Below are positions 51,966-60,003 of a stretch of DNA of 64,000 nt, one piece after another; position 1 is the first letter of the stretch; each line of letters begins with the position of its first letter. The DNA is from Hyalangium ruber. GTDB lineage: Bacteria; Myxococcota; Myxococcia; Myxococcales; Myxococcaceae. The position numbers were made by a program, and so were the translations under genes. Under the pieces are notes generated by a model, which ran no database searches, was not told where the DNA came from, and saw only the letters and a program-made list of their open reading frames with translations. Where the stretch lies: NCBI RefSeq assembly GCF_034259325.1, contig NZ_JAXIVS010000005.1, forward strand, positions 124,001 through 188,000, written 5' to 3'.

Positions 51966-52634
51966 ATGATCCCCCCTCTGTCATTGCCTGGATTGGACCG
52001 CTTGATGGAGTCCTGCCGGAAGTTGGGGCTCCGCCTGACGACCGGCTCACCGCTCCAGGTCCTGGTGAAAGCCGGAACGCTCATGGAAGGACTGCCTTTC
52101 GACCCGGTGCTCGCCGTCTATGCCCGGCTAGGGTTCGCCGCGTTCGCAACGGACGTGGCAGGTATCGCCCTCCACCCGCTCTCGGAGCACGACCGCCAGT
52201 TGGAGGAGCAGAATCGATGGTGGCAGCAGAGCTATCAGCAGCATCTCCCGCTCCCCACATTCGTCTTCGCGGGAGAGCCACACCTGGCCTACCACTACGC
52301 CACGGTGCCCTCCTTGGCACATGCCCAAGGACGACAGCCCGTGATCTGGGTGGATGTCCATGAAGAGCCCTACGCGATACCGGTTGCCTCCGACGCTGAC
52401 CAGCTCTTCGCGGCCTACTCCCACTACCTGGACGCTTTGCGCTCTCTCCCCGATGGGAAGGAGGAAGGTGCCGCCCTCCTCGCTTTCCCTTTGGGGAGTG
52501 CGAACATCATCAGCCGGGACACGCGCCTGATGGAATGTTTCCGAAGTGGCCTCCTCGCTCCGTTCACGCACAGCGCTGAGCAACAAGAATGGGCGCACAA
52601 TCTCATGACCACGTCCACCGAACTGCGGAAATAG
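51966..52634 (+). CDS. Possible SUKH (SMI1/KNR4)-like immunity protein
   Basis: 222 aa. The pattern FVFAGEPHLAYHYATVP, PVIWVDVHEEPYAIPVASDADQLFAAYSHYLDAL fits the SUKH fold used as immunity proteins beside polymorphic toxins. No toxin gene is within the window, so it may be an orphan or a remnant. The assignment is by pattern only. Codon use is lower in GC3 than its neighbours, which would fit transfer. Confidence 0.6.
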   Translation: MIPPLSLPGLDRLMESCRKLGLRLTTGSPLQVLVKAGTLMEGLPFDPVLAVYARLGFAAFATDVAGIALHPLSEHDRQLEEQNRWWQQSYQQHLPLPTFVFAGEPHLAYHYATVPSLAHAQGRQPVIWVDVHEEPYAIPVASDADQLFAAYSHYLDALRSLPDGKEEGAALLAFPLGSANIISRDTRLMECFRSGLLAPFTHSAEQQEWAHNLMTTSTELRK

Positions 52635-52644
52635 CGCCAGAGCG

Positions 52645-54204
52645 CTAGGGCTGCTCCGAGGTAGCGGGTCTCGGCGCCGAGAAACTCGGCGCGTAACACA
52701 CGCTCTTCCACTCGTAGCTGTCATCGCCACAGGGCGGCTCGATATCGCGTATGGGAATCCAGCAGCCTCCCCGGATCTCCACCTCGTAACGCACCTGGCA
52801 AGGCGCTCGGCGTTGCCCCTTGAAGAGCTTGCCAGGCATGTCCAGTTCGAAGCCTCGCCTGTCAACCGGCGCTGCTATCGCCATGGGGGCAGTCAAAACT
52901 TCCTGTCCCAGGCCTGAAGTGCCTCCATCCTCCGCGCCACCATCCCGCGAGACGTCTCGTGCGCTCGCGGATGCGCCGCTCCCTTGCGCGTGCTCCGCCC
53001 AGTCTGTCTTCAACGTGAAAAGAAGGCCCGTTGCGACCGCGCCTCCCAAAGAGAGCCATCGAAGTGTCTGCTCGCGGAGATGCTCACGTTCTCCATGAGC
53101 ACTGACACGAATACGTTGCTTTGCCTTCACCCGCTCGGCTTCAACTTTCGCGGAGGCATCCGCCTGCTCTGCCTGGCTCACGATGGTCAGGTCACGTCGG
53201 CGTGGGCGGTGGCCTAGAAGTTCCGCCAGGAATAGGTCTTCTCGCGGCCAGGCAGCACGCTCCAGTTCCTCCCACTCGAACAAAGGGATGTCCGCCTCGG
53301 CCCCTGCGCTCAGCGCCGCATGCTCCAACGCTTCAGCTGTCCGCCGGGCATTTCCTTTGAAGCGTTCCTCTGGCTGAGAGAGCAGCCGAAGAATGATCGC
53401 GTCCAGTTTCGGGCTTACACGGGCATTGAGCGCCCGCGGGGGCCGAGGGCCCAGCCCACCTCTTCGCCATACCTCTGCCCCTTCCTCGCTCGGCTCGGTA
53501 GGCGGCGGGTACTCGTCCGTCACCAATCGGTACGCCATCACACCCAACGCGAACAGGTCATCGCACGCACTGCCACGGTAGTGCTCGCTGGGGTGGAAGC
53601 AGAACAGACGTTGAAACGCCCACGCCTCGGGGCTCCGGTAGCGCGGCGTGCCCGGGGGCAAGGGCTGCGAGGTGATCGTTCCCGCTCCCCGGTATGTGCC
53701 GGCCCCGAAGTCGGTAAGGACAGCGCGCTCCTCAGCCTGCCACACCAGCACGTTGTCTCCCTTGACGTCCCGGTGTACCCCACCCGCCGCATGTGTGACC
53801 TCCAGCGCCCGCGCCACCTGGGCCAGCCGCCGCAGCACCTGGCGCGAGGTGGGGTTGCGCTGGCTCGACCACGCGTACAGCGACTCGCCCTCCACCCACT
53901 GCATCACCAGATACGGAAAGGCGCCCGCGCGGTGCTCCCACACCCCCTGCCCCTCCAAGCGCGGCACGTTCGGGTGCCGGATGCGCGACAGCAGCGCCGC
54001 TTCCCGCTTGAAGCGCTCATCCTCGGCATAGAGCGCCAGCTTCAGGGCATACGGCCCCTCCTCCGCGTGCCCCTCGCGCTCGACCTGGTAGACGGTTCCG
54101 TAGGTGCCTCGTCCACACCAGCCCTTGACCCGCCATGGCCCCACCCGGGTCCCCGGAGGCAAGGAGGCCGGATCCATCTCCAACAGGGGGCGCTTCGTTC
54201 CCAT
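52645..54204 (-). CDS. Hanks-type serine/threonine protein kinase, membrane-anchored
   Basis: 519 aa. The kinase domain (about 22-310) has P-loop GRGTYGTVY, K55 in YALKLAL, catalytic H144-R145-D146 in HRDVKGDN and DFG (165-167); the activation segment includes PGTPRYRSPEAW. A single membrane helix (about 395-415) leads to an extracytoplasmic tail with Cys residues. It probably senses an envelope signal. ATG 54204 has GAGAGG 6 nt upstream. A tiny lipoprotein-like gene lies just upstream. Confidence 0.92.
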   Translation of the reverse strand: MGTKRPLLEMDPASLPPGTRVGPWRVKGWCGRGTYGTVYQVEREGHAEEGPYALKLALYAEDERFKREAALLSRIRHPNVPRLEGQGVWEHRAGAFPYLVMQWVEGESLYAWSSQRNPTSRQVLRRLAQVARALEVTHAAGGVHRDVKGDNVLVWQAEERAVLTDFGAGTYRGAGTITSQPLPPGTPRYRSPEAWAFQRLFCFHPSEHYRGSACDDLFALGVMAYRLVTDEYPPPTEPSEEGAEVWRRGGLGPRPPRALNARVSPKLDAIILRLLSQPEERFKGNARRTAEALEHAALSAGAEADIPLFEWEELERAAWPREDLFLAELLGHRPRRRDLTIVSQAEQADASAKVEAERVKAKQRIRVSAHGEREHLREQTLRWLSLGGAVATGLLFTLKTDWAEHAQGSGASASARDVSRDGGAEDGGTSGLGQEVLTAPMAIAAPVDRRGFELDMPGKLFKGQRRAPCQVRYEVEIRGGCWIPIRDIEPPCGDDSYEWKSVCYAPSFSAPRPATSEQP

Positions 54205-54255
54205 GAGCATCCTCTCGACACGGGGCAAGCGCGCCCCTCTGCCGAGCACCCTACC

Positions 54256-54462
54256 TCAGAGGTGGTCCATCCAGCACCCTCCCTGTACGGTTCTAATGTT
54301 GCTGACCCGTCGGCTGCGAGTCCTGCATGAGCTCTGTACGGCGGCGCCTCCAGCCGCTGCGGCACCGCCTCCCTTGCGCTGGGATGCCCCACCTTCCGCC
54401 ACAGGCACACACACACAACCGGTGAAGGCGAAAATCGTCAGGCCGAGATTGAATATTCGCAC
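54256..54462 (-). CDS. Possible small lipoprotein upstream of the kinase
   Basis: 68 aa. It starts VRIFNLGLTIFAFTGC, an apparent lipoprotein signal, followed by a Gly/Ala-rich stretch. It ends 51 bp before the kinase start on the same strand. The ribosome site is weak and the C-terminal half is low in complexity, so this call is tentative. Confidence 0.4.
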   Translation of the reverse strand: MRIFNLGLTIFAFTGCVCVPVAEGGASQRKGGGAAAAGGAAVQSSCRTRSRRVSNIRTVQGGCWMDHL

Positions 54463-54518
54463 GGGGGCCGACTTCTAGCCTGGGGTCCACACACTCCCCC
54501 GCCTTGGAGGCCCCCTCG

Positions 54519-54854
54519 ATGCGTTCCCTGTTGATGGCTCTGGCCCTCGTGCTGCTCTCCGCTCCTACGCTCAGCCATGCCGCCTCCCTTCGCTGCGGCA
54601 CCGGGCTCGTCGCGGACGGCGCCTCCAAGACCGATGTCCTCATGAAGTGCGGCGAGCCCATCGCCAAGGACTCCCGCACCGAACGGACCGAGGTGAAGAC
54701 ACGGGACGAGGACAGCGACTCCTCGACGAAGCAGATCACCGAGACACATATCGAGGAGTGGACATACAACTTCGGCCCCACCAAGTTCATGCAGGTGGTG
54801 GTGTTCAAAAATGGCTTGCTCGTGGAAGTGCGGAGCGCGAACCGCGGCCACTGA
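54519..54854 (+). CDS. DUF2845-like secreted protein
   Basis: 111 aa with a signal peptide ending SHAAS. The mature part starts LRCGTGLVADGASKTDVLMKCGEP, which fits DUF2845, a small protein with two paired Cys. IEEWTYNFGP and FKNGLLVEVRS follow. GGAGG lies 8 nt upstream of the ATG. Function unknown. Confidence 0.85.
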   Translation: MRSLLMALALVLLSAPTLSHAASLRCGTGLVADGASKTDVLMKCGEPIAKDSRTERTEVKTRDEDSDSSTKQITETHIEEWTYNFGPTKFMQVVVFKNGLLVEVRSANRGH

Positions 54855-55070
54855 CGCCACCCCGAAACTCTCGTGGCAGTGGAATTGTCTCCCAAAGACA
54901 GACACTTCATACAGTCCGAGTCGAAGTCTGCATCGCCATGGCCTCACCATGTCTGGCCATGTCTTTCTTCCAGCAGCCAAGGTGCCGGAGCGTGGGGAAA
55001 AAGCCTCCGTTCCCAAGCTTTGAGAAAGGCGTTACTACTGCCCGATAAATGATCTCCCGGAGGTGAGGGA

Positions 55071-56780
55071 ATGCACCGGCTACCCCTTGTTGGTCGCGGT
55101 GGTTGCTCTGTGAGCAGCAATCCCTCTCTCGGGAGATGGCAGGTCTGGCCATTCCTGGTGGCCCTCTCGCTGATGGCCTGCCAGAGCCAATCCCCTGCTC
55201 CGGAAGGAGGAATCGGCGATGGCCTCCAACCCCCTCCGAACGCGCCCTTCACCGCGCAGCTCATCCGCCGGCTCAACCGGACGGAGTACCTGAACACGGT
55301 GCGGGAGTTGCTGGGGCCCACCGCCTCTACCTCGCAGGTGCTCCCCGCGGATGATCAAGTGGGCGGCTACGACAACAACGCCCAGGTACTGAGCCTCAGC
55401 CCGTTGCTGCTGGAGAAGTACGCACTGGCGGCGGAAGAGCTGGTGGCGTCCGCGCTGGCTCCCACCAATTCACAAGGCCGGGCGAGGCTCCTCACCTGTG
55501 ACTTCTCTGGAGCGAACGAGGAGCCCTGCGCGAAGCAGATCCTCGCGCGCTTCGGGAGCCAGGCGTGGCGCCGCCCTCTGTCCGCCGAAGACGTAAGCGC
55601 GCTGCTGGCGCGAGTGAAGGCGAGCCGCACTGCGGGGGACACCTTCGAGGTAGCGCTGGGAGTAGGACTCCAATCCATCCTGGTCTCGCCGCACTTCCTC
55701 TTCCGAGTGGAGCTGGATCCATCGCCAGACGCGCTGGAGCCGCACCCGCTCAATGACTTCGAGCTGGCCACGCGGCTGTCCTACTTCCTGTGGAGCGGGC
55801 CACCGGACGAGGCGCTGCTGGCGGCGGCGGCGGCCGGCACGCTGAAGCAGGAAGCGGAGCTGGAGCAGCAGGTGCGCCGAATGCTGGCGGACCCGCGAGC
55901 CCAGGCGCTGGTGGACAACTTCGCCGGCCAGTGGCTGCGCACGCGCCAGCTCGCGCTGGCCCAACCCTCTCCCTCGCAGTTCCCCACCTACGCCTCGGGC
56001 CAGTTGGCCCAGGCCATGGCCATGGAGACGGCGCTCGTGTTCCGCGAGCTGCTGCAGAGCGATCGCAGCGTACTGGACCTGGTGGACGCGGACTTCACCT
56101 ACGTGAACGCGGCGCTGGCGACCCACTATGGCCTGCCGGGCAGCTTCGATCCGGACCCGACCCGCTTCACGCGTGTGACGCTGTCGCCCCAGAGCAGCCG
56201 CCGCGGAATCCTCACCCACGGCAGCATCCTCACCTTGAACGCGACGCCCACGCGCAACTCCACGGTGAAGCGCGGCAAGTGGGTGCTGGGACGGCTGCTG
56301 TGCCAGGAGCCCCCTCCCCCGCCGGCGAACGTGCCGCAACTGCCCTCCAGCAGCCCCACCGCCGGCTCGCTGCGTCAGCGCATGGAACAGCACGTTAGCG
56401 ATCCGGCGTGCTCCGGCTGCCACCAGAAGATGGATCCCATCGGCTTCGCCCTCGAGCACTACGACGCCATCGGCGCCTGGCGGGCGACGGACGGGCAGTA
56501 CACCATCGACGCACGGGGCACGTTCCCGGACGGCCGCACGTTCGACGGAGCCCTGGAGATGGCCACCGTGCTCAAGAACGATCCGGATCTGCCCTCCTGC
56601 GTGGTGCGCCACGTCTTCACCTACGCCATGGGCCGCACACCCGAGTGGAGCGACGAGCTGGCCATCGCCCAGCTCACCCAGACCTTCCAGGCCCGGGGCC
56701 ACCGGATGAAGGAATTGCTCGTCCAGGTCGTGCTCAGTCCCCCGTTCCGGATGCGCCGCGCGCAGGAGGCTCAGCCATGA
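55071..56780 (+). CDS. DUF1592/DUF1588-family lipoprotein with a CxxCH motif
   Basis: 569 aa. The signal ends LSLMAC. The DUF1587/1592/1588/1585 sequence order is recognisable: RRLNRTEYLNTVRELLG, DFELATRLSYFLWSGPPD, GILTHGSILT and DPACSGCHQKMDPIGFALEHYD (C447-x-x-C450-H451). The CxxCH resembles a haem-binding site. These proteins pair with DUF1552 proteins in Planctomycetes and myxobacteria. GGAGG lies upstream of the ATG. Its stop overlaps the next start (ATGA). Confidence 0.9.
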   Translation: MHRLPLVGRGGCSVSSNPSLGRWQVWPFLVALSLMACQSQSPAPEGGIGDGLQPPPNAPFTAQLIRRLNRTEYLNTVRELLGPTASTSQVLPADDQVGGYDNNAQVLSLSPLLLEKYALAAEELVASALAPTNSQGRARLLTCDFSGANEEPCAKQILARFGSQAWRRPLSAEDVSALLARVKASRTAGDTFEVALGVGLQSILVSPHFLFRVELDPSPDALEPHPLNDFELATRLSYFLWSGPPDEALLAAAAAGTLKQEAELEQQVRRMLADPRAQALVDNFAGQWLRTRQLALAQPSPSQFPTYASGQLAQAMAMETALVFRELLQSDRSVLDLVDADFTYVNAALATHYGLPGSFDPDPTRFTRVTLSPQSSRRGILTHGSILTLNATPTRNSTVKRGKWVLGRLLCQEPPPPPANVPQLPSSSPTAGSLRQRMEQHVSDPACSGCHQKMDPIGFALEHYDAIGAWRATDGQYTIDARGTFPDGRTFDGALEMATVLKNDPDLPSCVVRHVFTYAMGRTPEWSDELAIAQLTQTFQARGHRMKELLVQVVLSPPFRMRRAQEAQP

Positions 56781-58129
56781 AGAAGCCTTGGGAGCTGTCT
56801 CGCCGTACCTTCCTGCGGGGCGCGGGCACACTGCTGGGACTGCCGGTGCTGGAGGCCATGGTCCCGTCCATCGCACGGGCCCAGGCCTCGGGAGCGCTGC
56901 CACCTCGGCGGATGATGGCCTTCTACGTCCCCAACGGCATGTACCCGCCGGAGTGGTACCCCACGAACACCGGGGCGGACTACACGCTCAGCCCGCTGCT
57001 CTCGCCGCTGGCGGCCTTCAAGAGCGACATGCTCGTGCTCTCCGGGTTGGGCAACAAGCCGAGCCACTACTCCTCCAACGTGGACGTGGGCCACGTGGCC
57101 TCCACCGCCACCTTCCTCACCGCCGTGCCGGCGGGTGATGCTCCCGTGCGCAACGGCATCTCCCTGGACCAGTTCGCCGCGAACCAGCTCAAGGCGCATA
57201 CGCGCTTTCCTTCCCTGGAGCTCGGCACGCGCGGCGGCACCTCGGACGTGCTGCACAACAACATCTCCTGGACCGCCAATGGCACGCCGATGCCCAAGGA
57301 GACCCGGCCCGATCACCTGTTCGACCGGCTGTTCGAAGGCATGGATCCCAACCAGAGCGCCCAGGAGGCCGAGGCCCGACGTCGGCGGCGCCTGAGTGTC
57401 CTCGACTCCGCGCGCGAGGACACCACCCGGCTCCAGTCGAAGCTCGGGCAGCAGGATCGGCTCCGCATGGAGGAGTATCTGACGGGAGTGCGCGAGCTGG
57501 AGGTGCGCCTGCAGCAGACGCGGCCCTCGCAGTGCAGCCCTGGCGCCCGGCCCTCGGAGCCCACGGACGTGCGTCAACAGGTGCGCCTGCTGCTGGACGT
57601 GATGGTGCTCGCGTTCCAGTGCGATCTGACCCGCGTGGCCACCTTCATGTACGGCGAGGCGGTGGACGACTCCAGCTACAACTTCCTGTCCATCCCCGAT
57701 GGCCGAGGAGGTTCCATCCCCATCAGCCAGGGCCACCACACCCTCAGCCATGACATCAGTGCGGGCTCGCAGAGCCAGCGCATGTACAGCGCCATCTGCA
57801 AGTGGGAGGTGGAGCAGTTCGCCTACCTGCTCTCGAAGATGAAGGCCGTGCAGGAGCCCGACGGCACCCTGCTCGACAACTCGGTGGTGCTGTTCGGCAG
57901 CAACATCGGCGAGGCCCAGGTCCACGACACCCTGAACATGCCCGTGGTGCTGGCGGGCCGAGGCGGAGGGAAGGTCCGTCCGGGGCGCCACATCCTCTAC
58001 AAGAACCCCAACGATCTCACCCCGGGCGTCCCCGTGGCCCGCCTGTTCTTGTCGATGCTCCAGGCGGTGGGCGTGACCGCCACGAGCTTCGGCTCGGACG
58101 GCACCGCCCCCTTGCTGGAGCTCACCTGA
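56777..58129 (+). CDS. DUF1552-family protein with Tat signal
   Basis: 450 aa. The twin-arginine signal SRRTFLRGAG (8-17) directs folded export. DUF1552 blocks follow: FYVPNGMYPPEWYP, LVLSGLGNKPS, and DLTRVATFMYGEA, with a C-terminal LLDNSVVLFGSNIGEA. Its partner DUF1592 gene overlaps it by 4 bp. The pair is usually predicted to be an extracytoplasmic enzyme system; substrate unknown. Confidence 0.9.
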   Translation: MKKPWELSRRTFLRGAGTLLGLPVLEAMVPSIARAQASGALPPRRMMAFYVPNGMYPPEWYPTNTGADYTLSPLLSPLAAFKSDMLVLSGLGNKPSHYSSNVDVGHVASTATFLTAVPAGDAPVRNGISLDQFAANQLKAHTRFPSLELGTRGGTSDVLHNNISWTANGTPMPKETRPDHLFDRLFEGMDPNQSAQEAEARRRRRLSVLDSAREDTTRLQSKLGQQDRLRMEEYLTGVRELEVRLQQTRPSQCSPGARPSEPTDVRQQVRLLLDVMVLAFQCDLTRVATFMYGEAVDDSSYNFLSIPDGRGGSIPISQGHHTLSHDISAGSQSQRMYSAICKWEVEQFAYLLSKMKAVQEPDGTLLDNSVVLFGSNIGEAQVHDTLNMPVVLAGRGGGKVRPGRHILYKNPNDLTPGVPVARLFLSMLQAVGVTATSFGSDGTAPLLELT

Positions 58130-58132
58130 GCC

Positions 58133-59830
58133 TCAGGCCGGCGCTGGAGCCCGAGGCATGACCGCCTGGACGATCAGGCCCAGGACGACCACCAGCGTGC
58201 AGCCGATCACGTTGAACCAGAGGTAGCCGATCTGGGTGAACAGGAAGAGGGCTATCACCGTCGACTGCGAGATGAGCGCGGCGATGAAGACGGCGTGCCC
58301 CTGGACGCGCTTGACGAAGAAGGCCACCAGGAAGAGGCCCAGCACGGTCCCGTAGAAGATCGACCCCAGGATGTTGACCGCCTGGATGAGGTTGTCGAGC
58401 AGCGACGCGAAGCTCGCGAAGGCGATGGCCACCACGCCCCAGAGGATCGTGAAGAGCTTCGAGGCAACGAGCACCTGGTGATCCGACGCATCCCGGCGGA
58501 TGACGCGCCGGTAGAAGTCGACCGTGGTCGTCGCCCCCAGGGCGTTCAGCTCGCTGGCGATCGAGCTCATGGCCGCCGCCAGGATGACAGCGATGAGGAG
58601 CCCGAAGAGGCCGCTCGGCAGCCAGTTCTTCACGAACGTGATGAAGATGTAGTCCGAGTCCTTGGTCTCCGCTCCCGGCAGCGCCCGGGAGACCACCGCC
58701 TTGGCCTCCTTGCGAAGGGTGTCAGCCGTTCGCGCGCCCTCCTTCAGGCGCTCGCGCGAGGTGGCTGCGGTGGCGCTGTCGCCCGCCTCCTGTGCGGCCA
58801 GGTAGCGCTCCAGCTCCGCGCGCTTGTCGGCCTGCACCTGCTCCCACTTCGCCTCGACCGCGGAGAACTCCCCGGCCTGCTGGGTCGCCTGGACCCGCGT
58901 GCGCAGGGACTCGTTGAAGAGCAGCGGCGGCGTGGAGAATTGGTAGAAGACGAAGACCAGGATCCCCACGAAGAGGATCAGGAACTGCATCGGGATCTTC
59001 AGCACGCCGTTGAACAGCAGCCCCAGGCGGCTCTCGGTGATGGAGCGGCCCGTCAGGTAGCGGCCCACCTGGGACTGGTCGGTCCCGAAGTACGACAGCG
59101 CCAGGAACAGCCCGCCGGTCATGCCCGACCAGAAGTTGTACCGATCCTGGAAGCTGAGGTCGAAGCTGACCACGTTCATGCGGCCGAACGCGCCCGCCAC
59201 ATCCACGGCGCGCCCCAGAGACACCTGCTCGGGCAGCCGCCAGATGATGACGATGGCCGCCACGGCCATGCCCCCGAGCATGATCACCATCTGCTGCTTC
59301 TGGGTCTGGCTGACGGCCTTGGAACCTCCCGTCACCGTATAGAGGATGACGAGACTGCCCATGACCACGATGGTCGGCTCGAGCGGCCACCCTAGGAGCG
59401 TCGAGAGGATGATGGCCGGAGCGTAGATGGTGATGCCGGAGGCCAGCCCGCGCTGGATCAGGAAGAGGAAGGCGCCCAGCAGGCGCGTCTTCATGTCGAA
59501 GCGCGACTCCAGGTACTCGTAGGCCGTGAGGACCTTCAGCCGGAAATAGATGGGGATGAAGACGGCGCTGATGATGACCATCGCCAGCGGCTGGCCGAAG
59601 TAGAACTGCACGAAGCGCATGCCGTCTTCGTAGGCCTGGCCCGGCACGGACAGGAACGTGATGGCGCTGGCCTGCGTGGCCATGACGGACAGACCAATCG
59701 TGGTCCACCGCATCTCGTTGCCGCCACGCAGGTACTCATCCGTGGTGCGCGCGCCGCGCGTCTTCCACATGCCCCAGATGACGATGAATGCCGTCGTCCC
59801 GACGAGGACCAACCAGTCGAGCAGTGTCAC
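58133..59830 (-). CDS. SSS-family sodium:solute symporter with a soluble insert
   Basis: 565 aa with 13 or so membrane segments in the SSS fold; family blocks include TTDEYLRGGNEM, GLSVMATQASAITFLSVPG and YFGTDQSQVGRYLTGRS. Between two late segments, about 85 aa of charged helical sequence (SLRTRVQATQQAGEFSA...KEAKAVV region) form a probable coiled coil, not standard for SSS. The GTG start overlaps the 58-aa gene's stop (GTGA). Transported solute unknown; the operon suggests a sugar-derived substrate or thiol. Confidence 0.9.
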   Translation of the reverse strand: MTLLDWLVLVGTTAFIVIWGMWKTRGARTTDEYLRGGNEMRWTTIGLSVMATQASAITFLSVPGQAYEDGMRFVQFYFGQPLAMVIISAVFIPIYFRLKVLTAYEYLESRFDMKTRLLGAFLFLIQRGLASGITIYAPAIILSTLLGWPLEPTIVVMGSLVILYTVTGGSKAVSQTQKQQMVIMLGGMAVAAIVIIWRLPEQVSLGRAVDVAGAFGRMNVVSFDLSFQDRYNFWSGMTGGLFLALSYFGTDQSQVGRYLTGRSITESRLGLLFNGVLKIPMQFLILFVGILVFVFYQFSTPPLLFNESLRTRVQATQQAGEFSAVEAKWEQVQADKRAELERYLAAQEAGDSATAATSRERLKEGARTADTLRKEAKAVVSRALPGAETKDSDYIFITFVKNWLPSGLFGLLIAVILAAAMSSIASELNALGATTTVDFYRRVIRRDASDHQVLVASKLFTILWGVVAIAFASFASLLDNLIQAVNILGSIFYGTVLGLFLVAFFVKRVQGHAVFIAALISQSTVIALFLFTQIGYLWFNVIGCTLVVVLGLIVQAVMPRAPAPA

Positions 59831-60003
59831 GCGTAGGCCCGGGTAAGCGCCCAGAACAGGGCGACGAGCAGAGCAAGAGTGCCCAGCACGAAGAGGTAGA
59901 TGTTGCGCCAGGAGCCCAACACGGGCGGCGCGTCGTCGAGTTCAGGGCGCCGCTCGGGTGTGGAGGGCCCCCCGGGTCCAGGGGACTTCGGCTCGGTGCT
60001 CAT
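59827..60003 (-). CDS. 58-aa single-span membrane protein of the symporter operon
   Basis: Begins [14 protein letters not shown] and has one membrane helix ([19 protein letters not shown]). The ATG overlaps the PIG-L stop and its stop overlaps the symporter GTG, each by 4 bp, so the three genes are strictly coupled. It may be an accessory subunit of the symporter. Confidence 0.85.
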   Translation of the reverse strand: MSTEPKSPGPGGPSTPERRPELDDAPPVLGSWRNIYLFVLGTLALLVALFWALTRAYA

